From contig LSRX01000325.1 of NCBI GenBank assembly GCA_001939145.1, positions 587,912 through 651,911 of the forward strand: DNA of 64,000 bases. The letters run 5' to 3'. Shown here one piece after another: positions 1-11,600 of this stretch (within the stretch, counting starts at the first letter, position 1; every line of letters begins with the position of its first letter). The translations under genes and the position numbers were made by a program. Under the pieces are notes generated by a model that saw nothing but the letters and a program-made list of their open reading frames with translations, was not told the DNA's origin and made no database searches. This DNA is from Symbiodinium microadriaticum. Taxonomy: Eukaryota; Sar; Dinophyceae; Suessiales; Symbiodiniaceae.

Positions 1-369
1 TATAAGCCGGTCTGGAGGTGTGGCGTCTTGCTGCGGTGTATGTCTTGCTGTGGTGTGTGGTGCTGTGGTGGGTCTTGCTGGGGTGTGTCTTGCTGTGGTG
101 TGATGTTGTGTTGTGTTATGCTGTGTTGTACGGGCGACGCAATTTGACGAAGAACCCTTCGCTGAAGCTTTCGGGAAAAAACCAACAAAAATCTCAAGGA
201 GTCGTCCAAAAATCTCCGAAGTCCAAGACCCAAGCCGAGGGTAATATCGTTTAGGGTTTGGGGTTCTGGGATTTGGGTTTAGGGTTTAGGTTTCGGGTTT
301 AGGGTTTGGGGTTTTTTAGGGTTTAGGATTTAGGGTTTAGGAACCATAAACCAAGACCCCAGTAATTCT

Positions 370-418
370 CAAGAGCGTCGGAGGCTCGCTCAGCACGAAG
401 GTCTCACCGGTGATGTCC
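370..418 (-). CDS. Candidate exon, unidentified gene
   Basis: The minus strand reads DITGETFVLSEPPTLLR, with protein-like composition unlike the surrounding TTTAGGG-like filler. An AG|G acceptor precedes it. The same segment is repeated at 1952-2000. No family is recognised, and the 3' border is not defined. Confidence 0.4.
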
Positions 419-611
419 CTCAGCTCGAGATCCCGGCCTCAGCACTTCTGGGGGATTTTTCCATCGACTCCGAAAAGGGGGGTTTGGGCGTTTCAGTTGC
501 ATCCCTAGGGCTTTGACTCTAAACCGAAAACCCTAAACTCTAAACACTATAAACCTTAAACTTTAGACCCTCGAGTTTGAGCCCTGGACCATAAACTCCT
601 AAACCGAGATT

Positions 612-664
612 GCACACTGACTGAAAGCTTGATTGAGAATGCTGCGCAAAGCTGCGGCATAGAT
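612..664 (-). CDS. Candidate exon, unidentified gene
   Basis: After a CAG acceptor the minus strand reads IYAAALRSILNQAFSQ, a plausible amphipathic helix. It lies in an island free of telomere-like repeats and is repeated at 2194-2246. The gene is not identified and the donor side is uncertain. Confidence 0.35.
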
Positions 665-1134
665 CTGCGGAGCAGGGGCCCGGGGCTGCGTTGCGGGAGC
701 CCTAACCTTTGAAACTTTTAAAATTAAAGCCAACACAAAACGTAAAAACAAAACAGCATGTAAAACCTAAAAGCAAATTTCTAAAAAGCCTGAAACTGTA
801 GGCCCCAAAAAAATTGACATCAAGCGACTCTGCCGCAAGGCATCCTCCGCGCTTCGAGAGTGGGCACTGTTGGGGCCTTAGAAGCCTCCAAGGCTCTAAA
901 GATTACTAAGGCTTTACGGTTTATGGTTTAGGCTTTAGGGTTTAAGGTTTAGGGTTTAGGCTTTAAGGTTTAGGGTGAAGGGTTTAGGCTTTAAGGTTTA
1001 GGGTTCAGGGCTATGGGGTTTAGGGTTCAGGAGGCTTACAAGTCCTTTTGGGGTTCAGGGGCTTATAAGGTAAAGCTGTAGGGGTTTTGGGGGCTTCGGC
1101 CGAGCGTAGGAAATCTATGACGCTTGGGGTTTGC

Positions 1135-1177
1135 CGTGGAGGGTCCTTTCCGCAGCCCCGACTTTTCGCGCGTCAGC
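1135..1177 (-). CDS. Candidate exon, unidentified gene
   Basis: A minus-strand segment of 14 codons plus one base reads ADARKVGAAERTLH, between an AG|G acceptor and a possible GC donor. It has the same size and splice style as the antiporter exons elsewhere in the window. It is repeated at 2717-2759. Function unknown. Confidence 0.35.
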
Positions 1178-1233
1178 CTCCACATAACGGCAAGGTTAAG
1201 CTGGGGAGTATATCAGGGCGAACCTCGATATGG

Positions 1234-1235
<2 letters not shown>

Positions 1236-1264
<29 letters not shown>
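1236..1264. repeat. (TA)n microsatellite
   Basis: An uninterrupted TA dinucleotide run, followed shortly by a second shorter run near 1278-1294. The second copy of this region has a truncated run that ends at an N. Confidence 0.9.
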
Positions 1265-1268
<4 letters not shown>

Positions 1269-1459
1269 GCATGCATACATATATATATATATATAGAAAA
1301 ATATGTACATACAACATAGATACCTACGTACATACTTCTCCGAAGGCTCCCCAAACCCTAAACCTGAAAACCCTAAACCCTAAACCTGAAAACCCTAAAC
1401 TTTAGACCTTATATACCCTTAGCCTTAACCCCGAAGCCCAAACTGTCTAAACCTGCGTC

Positions 1460-1504
1460 CTCCAAGTCGGAGCGCAGCGGTGCAAAGTCCAGGGTGAAGG
1501 CATC
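1460..1504 (-). CDS. Candidate exon, unidentified gene
   Basis: Fifteen minus-strand codons, DAFTLDFAPLRSDLE, begin right after an AG|G acceptor. The following dinucleotide is GA, a rare donor reported in dinoflagellates. The segment is acidic and protein-like, with CCCTAAA and TTTAGGG filler on either side. Confidence 0.4.
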
Positions 1505-1831
1505 CTCCGAAGAGGAGCCGGGCCGGGCGGTTTTTTTTTTGGGAGGGTTTAGGGTTTTTGGGGGATGACGGGGTTTAGGGTTGTTTTGGGGATGACAGGC
1601 TTTAGGGTTTAGGGTTTCGGGGTTGGGGGTTCTGGGTTCCGGGTTTAGGGTTTAGGGTTTAGGGTTTAAGGTTTAGGGTTTAGGGTTTGGATAATATCGT
1701 TTAGGGTTTGGGGTTCTGGGATTTGGGTTTAGGGTTTAGGGTCTAGGGCGTTGGGCGTTTAGGGTTTGGGGTTCTGGGATTTAGGGTTTTGGGGTTTAGG
1801 GTTTTGGGGTTTAGGGTTTAGGGTTTAAAGG

Positions 1832-2835
1832 TTTAGGGTTTGGGGTTCTGGGATTTGGGTTTAGGGTTTAGGTTTCGGGTTTAGGGTTTGGGGTTTTTTA
1901 GGGTTTAGGATTTAGGGTTTAGGAACCATAAACCAAGACCCCAGTAATTCTCAAGAGCGTCGGAGGCTCGCTCAGCACGAAGGTCTCACCGGTGATGTCC
2001 CTCAGCTCGAGATCCCGGCCTCAGCACTTCTGGGGGATTTTTCCATCGACTCCGAAAAGGGGGGTTTGGGCGTTTCAGTTGCATCCCTAGGGCTTTGACT
2101 CTAAACCGAAAACCCTAAACTCTAAACACTATAAACCTTAAACTTTAGACCCTCGAGTTTGAGCCCTGGACCATAAACTCCTAAACCGAGATTGCACACT
2201 GACTGAAAGCTTGATTGAGAATGCTGCGCAAAGCTGCGGCATAGATCTGCGGAGCAGGGGCCCGGGGCTGCGTTGCGGGAGCCCTAACCTTTGAAACTTT
2301 TAAAATTAAAGCCAACACAAAACGTAAAAACAAAACAGCATGTAAAACCTAAAAGCAAATTTCTAAAAAGCCTGAAACTGTAGGCCCCAAAAAAATTGAC
2401 ATCAAGCGACTCTGCCGCAAGGCATCCTCCGCGCTTCGAGAGTGGGCACTGTTGGGGCCTTAGAAGCCTCCAAGGCTCTAAAGATTACTAAGGCTTTACG
2501 GTTTATGGTTTAGGCTTTAGGGTTTAAGGTTTAGGGTTTAGGCTTTAAGGTTTAGGGTGAAGGGTTTAGGCTTTAAGGTTTAGGGTTCAGGGCTATGGGG
2601 TTTAGGGTTCAGGAGGCTTACAAGTCCTTTTGGGGTTCAGGGGCTTATAAGGTAAAGCTGTAGGGGTTTTGGGGGCTTCGGCCGAGCGTAGGAAATCTAT
2701 GACGCTTGGGGTTTGCCGTGGAGGGTCCTTTCCGCAGCCCCGACTTTTCGCGCGTCAGCCTCCACATAACGGCAAGGTTAAGCTGGGGAGTATATCAGGG
2801 CGAACCTCGATATGGTCATATATATATATATATAT
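1832..2835. repeat. Long direct repeat, copy 2
   Basis: Second copy of 250-1258. It ends in a short (TA)n run directly before the N at 2836. Everything encoded in copy 1, such as the candidate exons near 370-418, 612-664 and 1135-1177, is present again here. Confidence 0.85.
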
Positions 2836-3519
2836 NGTTTATAGGGGTTAGTCTAGGGTTTCGGCTCTAGTACGCTTTCAGGCCAAAATCCCTAAACGCT
2901 AAACCCGAAAGCCCAAACCCTGAACGTCGTGCTTTGAGGTTTTTCGGGGCTCATGGCACCCTAAACCCTAAACCCTTGAAGCCCCCGAACCCTGAACCCT
3001 AAACCCTTGAAGCCCCTGAACCCTAAACCCTAAACCCGTGAAGCCCGGGGGCTTCAGTGTGTCAGCGTATTTTGAGGCCGAGGGTTCGGGGCTGGGCCTT
3101 CGGGGTCTGCATCAAGGCTCAGGGTTCAGGGGCTTAGGGGGTTTATGCAAGCAGGCTTGCGGGTTTAGGGTCTCGGGGTTTGGGGGTTTAGGGTTTAGGG
3201 TTTCGGGGTTGGGGGTTCTGGGGGGGGTGGGGGTAGGTGCAGTTGGGATACGGTTTTTGGAGGGAGCAATGAAGGAGATAGGCCAAACAAGCCTTAAGGA
3301 AACTAATCAGCTTAGCATGCAGGGTTTCGACACATTGCACATGTCAGGGTCCATGGTTCAGGTCAGGTTCTGGACTTGGGCGTGGCTTTAGGGCTCTAGT
3401 TTCCGCGAGCTTTATGGCATAAAGGCCGTAAAGCCCCGAACCTCACAACTCAAATCTTCAAAACCCCCCACACCCGAGCCGAATCCCGAACTCCTGCAGG
3501 CTTTTTTGTACCCTAAAAC

Positions 3520-3690
3520 CCTCAACCCTAAACCCAAACCACTAAACCTTAAACCCAATACCCTAGGCCCTAAAACCTTAAACCCTAAACCCTATACCCC
3601 AAGCCCTAAACCTTAAACCCTAAACTCCTAAACCCTAAACCCAAAACCCTAAAACCCAAACCCTAAAGACTCAAACCCTAAAGAATCCCC
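3520..3690. repeat. Degenerate CCCTAAA array
   Basis: Consecutive CCCTAAA-type heptamers with frequent one- or two-base variants. It is interstitial and imperfect, so it is not evidence of a chromosome end here. Confidence 0.8.
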
Positions 3691-3894
3691 TTCTGGGCCC
3701 CTCAGAAACTCCGAAAGCCCGGCTCAGGTGCTCCCGACCCGAAGGGTCCATGTGCCCACATAGCACAAACTTTACCCCCAAAGGACCTATATAGGTAATA
3801 TAGGGTTTAGGGTTTAGGGCTTAAGGACCTATATAGGTAATATAGGGGTTACTTTGAGGCCAAAGGATACACTACTTGGGCACATGGACCCTTG

Positions 3895-3962
3895 AGGGTG
3901 AGGGCTGCCTCCTTGGAGGGCCGCTTCGCCGGGCTCAGCGGCCGCTTCATGGCACTCTCTCT
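3895..3962 (-). CDS. Candidate exon, unidentified gene
   Basis: The minus strand reads SAMKRPLSPAKRPSKEAALT, a basic proline/lysine-rich stretch in a GC-rich island. The plus strand is also partly open, so strand and borders are uncertain. Confidence 0.3.
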
Positions 3963-4195
3963 GTTTTGGATCCCTTTTAAGGGTTAGGGGTGTAACTCTC
4001 TTTTTGGGTTCCCTTTTAGGTGGTTTAGGGGTGGAGGTGTTTGGGGGTATTGGGTCCTCTTTAGGGTTTAGGGGTTTAGGGATCTAGGTTTGGGGTTTTA
4101 GGTGCTTCTTTGAAGTTTCCTTAAGGGCTCCACTAGAGGCTCTCCATGGATCTTTTTGTTGCGTTGTAGTGGGGTTTGGGTGCTTGCTCGGCTTA

Positions 4196-4251
4196 TCTGC
4201 CGCTTTGAAGAGCCCAAAGCTTGCAAGCTGCAGAGCTTTAAAAACGGCTTC
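4196..4251 (-). CDS. Candidate exon, unidentified gene
   Basis: After an AG|G acceptor the minus strand reads EAVFKALQLASFGLFKAA, typical helical protein sequence. It sits in a 500-base non-repetitive island (4100-4660) that stays largely open on the minus strand. Confidence 0.4.
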
Positions 4252-4389
4252 CTGGAACCTGTAGGCCTTCGGCTGAGGGGATTTAGGAGGGGGCTGGTTT
4301 AAGGCTTCGGGGCTGTGGGCTTTGGGGCTGTGGGCTTTAGGAGGGTTTGGGCTGTAGGGTTTTATGCTGAGGTATGATGAATGAAGGTT

Positions 4390-4458
4390 GAGAAGCAGGT
4401 GTTCAAAGGCTTCGCCAAGCCCCTGCAGAGGGCTGAGGATTTCTGGTTCAAGGTCTGC
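4390..4458 (-). CDS. Candidate exon, unidentified gene
   Basis: The minus strand reads ADLEPEILSPLQGLGEAFEH after an AG|G acceptor. It is 140 bases upstream of the candidate at 4196-4251 in the same direction, so both may belong to one gene. A further minus-strand open stretch continues to about 4660. Family not recognised. Confidence 0.4.
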
Positions 4459-5019
4459 CTGCGCAGGCCTTAGGCTGTGAATCATGCAAAAGCCAGAGAT
4501 TTGAAGGTCTCTCCAGCTTGAATCCCGAGCTTAGGCACGTGCAGTGCCAGCAATTGAAAGCACGGGAAGATGCCTCAGGCGCCAATCGGCTGCTGCTGAT
4601 GGTTGCCAGCGCTTTTTGCCAGGGCCTCCGCTTGACAGTCATGGACTCCATATTCCCCGGATTCATAAGAGGGTAACCAAGTAAATAGCTTGTTAGTAAG
4701 CAAGACCCTTAAAGTTGATTTAGGTGGTAAGGCACTATTAGGTACAGCAATGATCCTAGGGGTTCTGTTTGGGGCCTATAAAAAAAACAGAGTCCCTCAA
4801 ATGCTGAATTTTCACTAACGAGAAACTAAGAAGGATCCTACACTCGTGGCCTAGATGAGCAACCCCTATTTAAATGCTCTGAAACTTCCGCTTGATCATT
4901 ACCAAGCACATTATGTACCCTTGGGGATCTATTTCTCTAAGGAAGCAATCGGTTCATCTTCGACAACGAAGACAAAAGGCCTGAATACAGCTTTGGGTTT
5001 GAGAATTCCAACCCGAAAA

Positions 5020-5190
5020 ACCCTAAAAACCCTAAACTCTAAAATCCCTAAACCCCTAAACCCTAAACCATAAACCCCTAAACCCTAAAGGCCTCAAACC
5101 CTAAACCCTAAACTATAACCCTAAACCCTGAAACCTAGACCCTAAACCCTAAAGGCCTCAAACCCTAAAAACCCCCAAGACCGCTGAAGC
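5020..5190. repeat. Degenerate CCCTAAA array
   Basis: About 170 bases made almost wholly of CCCTAAA variants, with a few AAGGCCTC interruptions. Confidence 0.8.
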
Positions 5191-5250
5191 CCTTAAGCCA
5201 CGACCCTTACAACTCCTTGAAACTCTACATTACCACCCTTGAGCTCTAGG

Positions 5251-5332
5251 CTCCATAGTAGTTCCTTTTTGCGGTTTACACTAAGGACCCTAGTAATAAA
5301 TAAGGTACTCCCAAAAAGGAACTGCTATGGAG
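5251..5332. mobile_element. MITE-like hairpin, 82 bp
   Basis: Terminal inverted repeats of 20 bases (5251-5270 and 5313-5332) match at 19 of 20 positions around a 42-base centre. There is no coding capacity. The structure is that of a miniature inverted-repeat element, but no target-site duplication was established. Confidence 0.55.
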
Positions 5333-8300
5333 CGTATGGGTAGAACCTTAATCCTACAGCGCACCCCCTTGGACCCGTTAAAGCAAGCGATAAAGGAATC
5401 ATTTAAAGCAAGCCTAACCCCCACTGAACTCAGAACCCCCCGAGATGAGTGCCTGGGTCGTTCCGAAGTCCGCGACATAGCGCGGCCATGACTCCCGCTG
5501 ATGGCTATGGGATGTCGAAGCTCTTTCTGATGGTCTTTTTGAGGGCTTTTGGGGGCTTGGGGTTTAAGGTTTAGGGTGTGGGGCTTAGGGTTGTTGGGGG
5601 TTGGGGTTTAAGGCTTGTTTGGGGCTGTTGTGGGGGTTTGAGGCTTGAGCGGTAAGGCTTTTGGCTGTTGCTGCACTTCGGTCCAAACCGTAAGCGCGCG
5701 CGTCGATGCAGGCCCGTTTATGCAGCCTCCAAAATAATCGTCACCCTTCCAAGGATCCTACCTTTGGGGACCCTAGCTTAGAGAACCACGGGTCATGTAG
5801 AGCCAGTGTAGTTGGCGGGCATGCTCACTTCGAAGACTCTGCAAAGTCTGTTCGGGCTCTTCACTGTGTGCGGTGATACAGAGAGGCCTTGATGATTAGC
5901 CCTAAGCCCCAAACCCTACAGTCTTGATAGGCAAGGGATCAGGGGACTAAGAAAGTAGAGGTATACACATGATTACAACCATGAGTACTTACAATTACAA
6001 CTCCAACTAGGGTATTTATAGCCTTGCTGACGAAGTCCCCTGATCCTCCAAGTAGTCCTACTAGTGACCCCTGCAGGAGCATGTATAGCCAGCCTTATAG
6101 CAACCCTTGTAATAAGCCTTTTCAATGCAGAGTCAAGGGTTTAGGGCTCCCTAAAGCCCAAACCCTAAACCCGAAGCCCCAAACCCCCAAACCCTAAACC
6201 CCAAACCCTAAACCCGAAACCCTAAACCCTTCGGGGTTTAAGGTTATAGGGAGGTTCTAGGTTTGCTGTTTCGGAGTTTAAGGTTTTGAGTTTAGGGTTT
6301 AGGGTTTGGGTGTGTCTGAGGTTTCAGGGCTTGAAAGGCTCTTTGACAGAAGCCCCCAAAGCGAGCAGCCTCATTAGCTCCGAAATGCCGAGGGCGCAAA
6401 ACCCAAGTAAACCTCAAAACCTCAACGATCTACGTCCCAAGCCCTAAAGCAGCCCCTGATCAAAAAAGGCCCTTTCGTCGTATTCCCTCATCGTCCCTGA
6501 TATACTTGTACCATTATACAAAAAAAACCTCAAAATGCTTATGAGTGCCCCGATATTGCCCACTTTTACGAAGCCCCCAACCTCCCAAGAGCACAAAGCG
6601 AGGAGTTTCATGGTCGCCGCTCAGTCCATGCATCGCTAGAGGCAGGCTTCTGCTGCCCGCGAAGACGCAGCAGGTCCCAGGTCGTTACTTTTCGGGCGGG
6701 TTTAGGGTTTAACGGTTGGGATCTTGGGATTTTTCGGCTCAGGGCTCGCAGCACATAGGGTTCTGGATGCGGGTTCCAGGATTTTGGCTCAGCTTCATCA
6801 GGGTGGGCTGGTTTTGACTTAATACGGTGACGCAAAGCTTCGTGGCAGGAAACGATACATGAATAAAGGTCTCGACGCCAAACCCTACCCCTAAACCCCT
6901 AATCCTCAAACCCTTAAGCCTTAAAGCCCTAAACATCCTTACTTAGGGTCTTACTTAAACCCATAAACCTTAAGCCACTAGACCCCTATCCTGGCTCCTG
7001 GTTCACAGCACGCGGCGAGATCCATTAACTTCAGGACGCAGCCTCGCAAGGCGCTCAACCCGAAGGGTTACCCTGCAGCCCCCAAAAAGGGTTTTAGGGT
7101 TTTAGGGTTTTGGGTTTAGGTTTTTGGGTTTAGGGTTTAGGGCTTTGGGTTTAGGGTTTAGGGTTTTGGCCCTAAGAAAACTTCCCCTTTGTTAAGGACG
7201 CAGATTAGAGAAACCAGCTTTTTTGAGGAGTTCTGTAGAGAAACCTTAAACAAGGAACCCCCAAGAAGGCAGGCTTTTTGGGCGGGGGCTACAGCCCAAA
7301 GAGGCCCTGGCCCAAGCCCCCTCTTGGCAGCGCACCCTTGCGAGCCTTTACCGGCCCTGCTTGCTGGCTTCAGAAGGCTCAAAGCCTTCCCTGTAACGTA
7401 GAAGACCTACCTTGTTTTAAGGTTCCGTATTATGGTTTTTGAAATCTAGTTCCTTAATAAGGCAGGGAAGCCCCAAACCCCTACACCCTAAACCCTAAAA
7501 ACCTAAACCTTAAGCCCCAAGTTTCAGGGTTGGCTCCCAACCATAGTGCGAGGGCGCCTGGGTTTTAGGTCTCAAAGCTCTTATAGCTTATAGTTTATAG
7601 TTTAGGGTTTAGGGTATAAGAATTAAAGTGTTTGTCATCGACCCGACGAAGTCGATGTCCTTCAGTATAGTTGCCTTGATGGTAAGAGTAATTAATTAGG
7701 GTACCAGGCTTACACAACACCACATTGATAAGGGCGCATGACTACTGAGTCTTCCTCTGCTTATGGCTTTGGAGTTGATTGCGTAAGTTCAGGCGTTCAC
7801 GATGAACGGACTGGCTTGGACTCCAAAGATTGAAACTGTAATATTCACTCTAAACCCTCACAGGCGATCGTATGCGAATAAAAACCCTGCCCCACATGCA
7901 ATGGTCAATACCTATAAGAAACAAGGAGGATTGATAAACGAAGTGCCCTCGAACAAGAATCCTGTTCACAGGCCAAGAGAACAATCCACAGAAATGGCTT
8001 TTCCATAGCAACACTGATACAAGAAAATGCCACTCATAATATTGATGACAATATTAACAAGCATTGACAACTCGAAAGAAATCACCATTGTATTGCAATT
8101 TGCAATAACAATCATAAACACCCTAGCCATAGCCCCCTAACCCTACTCACCACCACAACTACAACAACTTAAACTCTCAACCCGAGACCCTAAACCCCAA
8201 CCCCTAGACCCTAATCACCACAACAACAACCTTAACCCTCAACCCTGGACTCTTAAACCCCTAAATACACTTATAGTTGCTGAGTTCATAAGCCCAAAAA

Positions 8301-8593
8301 AATGTAAACTTTCAGTTCTATAAAGCGCCATACTATCCCAAAAAGTTTGAAGTGTTTTCACTCAGCTACTAAGTCACCAAGTACCCACAATCTCACAACC
8401 GTAGACCCCCCTAAACCCTACTTGGACCCTAAAGAACCTACCTTTGCAGGGTTCCTTATTATGAATTCTTTACCTAATCCCTCAACCCTAGACCCTTAAA
8501 CCCCTTTCACGACAATCTCACAACCTAGACCCCCTAAACCCTAAACCCTAGACCCTTAAACCCCTAAATGACCCACACTCTCCCAACCGCCAC

Positions 8594-8676
8594 CTTTCGG
8601 CGGAAGCTTGTCGGCCGGACGCTCGGCGACAGCTCGGGCAGCGCTTTCTCGCAGGCCAGGGCCTCGCTCATGGGAC
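8594..8676 (-). CDS. Exon of unidentified gene
   Basis: Eighty-three bases reading PMSEALACEKALPELSPSV and on to a basic end, FRRK. It follows AG|G and is followed by GTGGCG. Its first two bases complete a serine codon with the last base of exon 9551-9631, giving a smooth reading across the junction. Confidence 0.5.
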
Positions 8677-11600
8677 CTCGGACGGCGGATTTTTCGGGTT
8701 TGGGGGATTTGGGGTTTAGGCTTGAGGGTTTGGGGATTTTTGGGAATTTCCGGGTTTCGGCTTTGGGGGCTGAGGGTTTAGGGTTTCGGGCTTTTCGGGT
8801 GTAAAGTTTAGGGTTTGGTTGTAGGGTTTGGGACTTGAGGCTTGGGAGTTGGAGGTGTATTAACCCTACAACCCCAAGGCCGAGACCCTAAAGCCAAACC
8901 ACAAACCCCAATTTAGGTTTTTCTGGTTCCTTGTTGGGGCTATATGACAAATGATCAATTCTTTTTATTCCTTATTGGGTTTTCTTATAACAACACATGT
9001 AAAATCCTCATTGTACCCAACAAGGACCCAGTTTTGGGTTACGTGCTTTCCCAGCGGCTCACGGCCTCTGGGTTACACCCTGCGCGATGTCTCGGCAGCG
9101 GCGGGAGCGTTCTGCCGGCAGCTGCGGGAGCAACTGGCGGGGAGGGGATGTGGCTGTAGAAGAATCTATGGGCAAAGGTTTAGGTGTTTAGGTTTAGGGT
9201 TTAGCGATGAACATTGAAGATTTAAGATCTAGGCCGTGGCTGCAGAAATGGTGTTCTTTGCTTTTCGTGGTTGAACAATGACCTTGCGATGGTATTTTTG
9301 TAGGGATTCATTACATAGCTTGGCGGGAGTGCCAACGCTTTGTTAGGGTTGTGCATATGTCTTTTGCGGTTAGACGGGTTTTGTCAGACTTTGGCATATG
9401 CGGCTAGGAGGGTCTTAGATAGGAACTTTAGGAGGGTTTCTGGAGCCTAAGGCTTTTTTGAGGGCATGCGGGCTCTTGGGATGAATTCACAAGCTTGAGG
9501 GAGTCAATCAACCTATAGGGCATACTATACTTTGTTCGAGCTTCCTGGGCTTCGGAATTGACAATCGCCCGGTCGTTTGAATGGATTTCGGTGCTCTATC
9601 CGCTTCAAGATTTCGTGTGCGTGCAAGACACCTTCGTGGAAATCCTAAACCCTGCTTCGAGTTTGGGGTTTCGGGGTTTGAGGACTCAAAAACTGCCTGA
9701 CGTGCGCTTCAGGCTTTGAAGCTTCTATACGTGCAGTAGCAGGGGCCTTGGTACTGCAAGGTTATCAATACCTTGATTGGCGCTACCATGTAACTAGAAC
9801 CTGTAGCTGACCTTAGTTACAACCTTAGGGCCTAAACCCTAAATCCTAAACCTTAAGCCCTAAGCCCTAAACCATTTAAGGAGTCCTTATAAGGGTAACC
9901 CCTTAATACTTAAAGGAACCTTTTTTTTTTGAAATCCTAAGCCCTTAGGCCCTTTCAGGAGTCCTACACAGGTCTCCCCAAGAGAAAGGCCTGGCACGTC
10001 CTCATCCAGGAAAAACTCCACAGGAAGCTGGTCGTATTCACCTCTTCAGATCAACGGCTCAGTGTTTAGGGCTTAGGGTTTAGAACAGGGTTTTGGGGTA
10101 TGTTATAGTTAGGGTGTGGGGCTTGGTGTTTGGAGCTTTAGGTTTATGGGACCCAGAGGGGGTTTTTGTGTATGGTGCCAATACGTAGGTGCTTAAGTGG
10201 TCAAATTCTGATGCACACAGCTCCGGGACTTAAGAGGGGTTTTACATGGATGAAACTCATTGGGTTTAAAGGTGCTTTTGCAAGGTTGCAAGGTTCAGGA
10301 ATAACGACGGCTTTGGGGTTTGGGGGTACGGGCGTAGTCCTAACGTATGTAGTATGTATTTGTATATGTACATGTATATGTATACGTATGTGTTTTTGTA
10401 TATGTCTAAGTGTATGTATATGTGTATGTGTATATATATAGATATATATGCAGATTCTTTGTATAAACGTACTATGAGGTTTCGGGGTGCTAGTATGTTC
10501 TGGTTTGTACTTTCTGAGCGCCGGATTCCAGAGGATTGAAATGAGGTCTCTGTTGCTCCTTTGCTTGTTTGGACTCGCTACTGTTGGCGGTTGTGGTGAT
10601 ACAGGTCTTGGCAGTCTCAACACAACTGATGACGTTTTTTGCTTTTCTGTGACTGCCTCCTCTACTGCTGAAGATGGCTTTTAGTTCTTGTGCCTGGCTG
10701 CTACGGTTGATGATATAAATCCTGCATTACAAATTATAAGGAATATACCATAATTCCCATAGTTTAGGGTCCTTAAGGTAATGCAGGATTTCTATCATCA
10801 ACAGTAGTGACTGTGATTTTGATGGCGGTGACCATGATTAATTAAACTGCTGATGACAGGGACGATGACGAAGGCTGATGCTACGGGCTCGACAGAACAG
10901 CTCGCACAACAACTAAGTCGGGTGCCGGTTTTTTGTCCCGGAAGGTTTGGCCTTTGAGTTTTGGGTTTCTGTGAAGCCTTAGTTCTCAAATCCAGAGTGG
11001 TGGAAGCGGGAGAGAGGCTTTGCATTTAGGGTTTGAGATGTAGAGCTTAGGATTCACGGCTGCAGAGAGTCAGTCGACTGGGGTTTGAGATGTGAGGGCA
11101 GGGGGCCTAGAGTTTAGGATTCGGCGGGGGGGCGGGGGGGGGGAAGCACACCGTGGCACTGGAACACTTGGCGGGTCAGGAACGAAGATTCAAGGTTTGT
11201 ACGATGATTCAAGGTTTGTTCCGTACTATGACTAGACTTAACTAGTAAACCCTAAACTCTCAACCCTGAACCCTAAACCCTAAACCCCTAACCCTAAACC
11301 CTAAACCCCAAACTGGCCCCAAACCCTAAAACCCTAACCCCTAAACCCCCAAACCCTAAAGCCCTAAACCAAGAAAAAGAAGCCTCAAACCTTAAAACCC
11401 TGAAAACAACCNNNNNNNNNNNNNNNNNNNNNNNNNNNNNNNNNNNNNNNNNNNNNNNNNNNNNNNNNNNNNNNNNNNNNNNNNNNNNNNNNNNNNNNNN
11501 NNNNNNNNNNNNNNNNNNNNNNNNNNNNNNNNNNNNNNNNNNNNNNNNNNNNNNNNNNNNNNNNNNNNNNNNNNNACCCTAAACCCTGAATCCTAAACAC

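Larger units (their letters stand above)
250..1258. repeat. Long direct repeat, copy 1
   Basis: About 1.0 kb that recurs at 1832-2835 with a constant offset of 1582 bases and no difference that I noticed. It contains TTTAGGG-like filler, minus-strand candidate exons and the start of a (TA)n tract. The second copy stops at a single N inside its (TA)n tract, so the pair may be a true tandem duplication or an assembly product. Confidence 0.85.

Noticed and set aside
6781-6791. ATTTTGGCTCA match to the spliced leader on the plus strand
   Set aside because: The essential final AAG is not present and no gene start follows.
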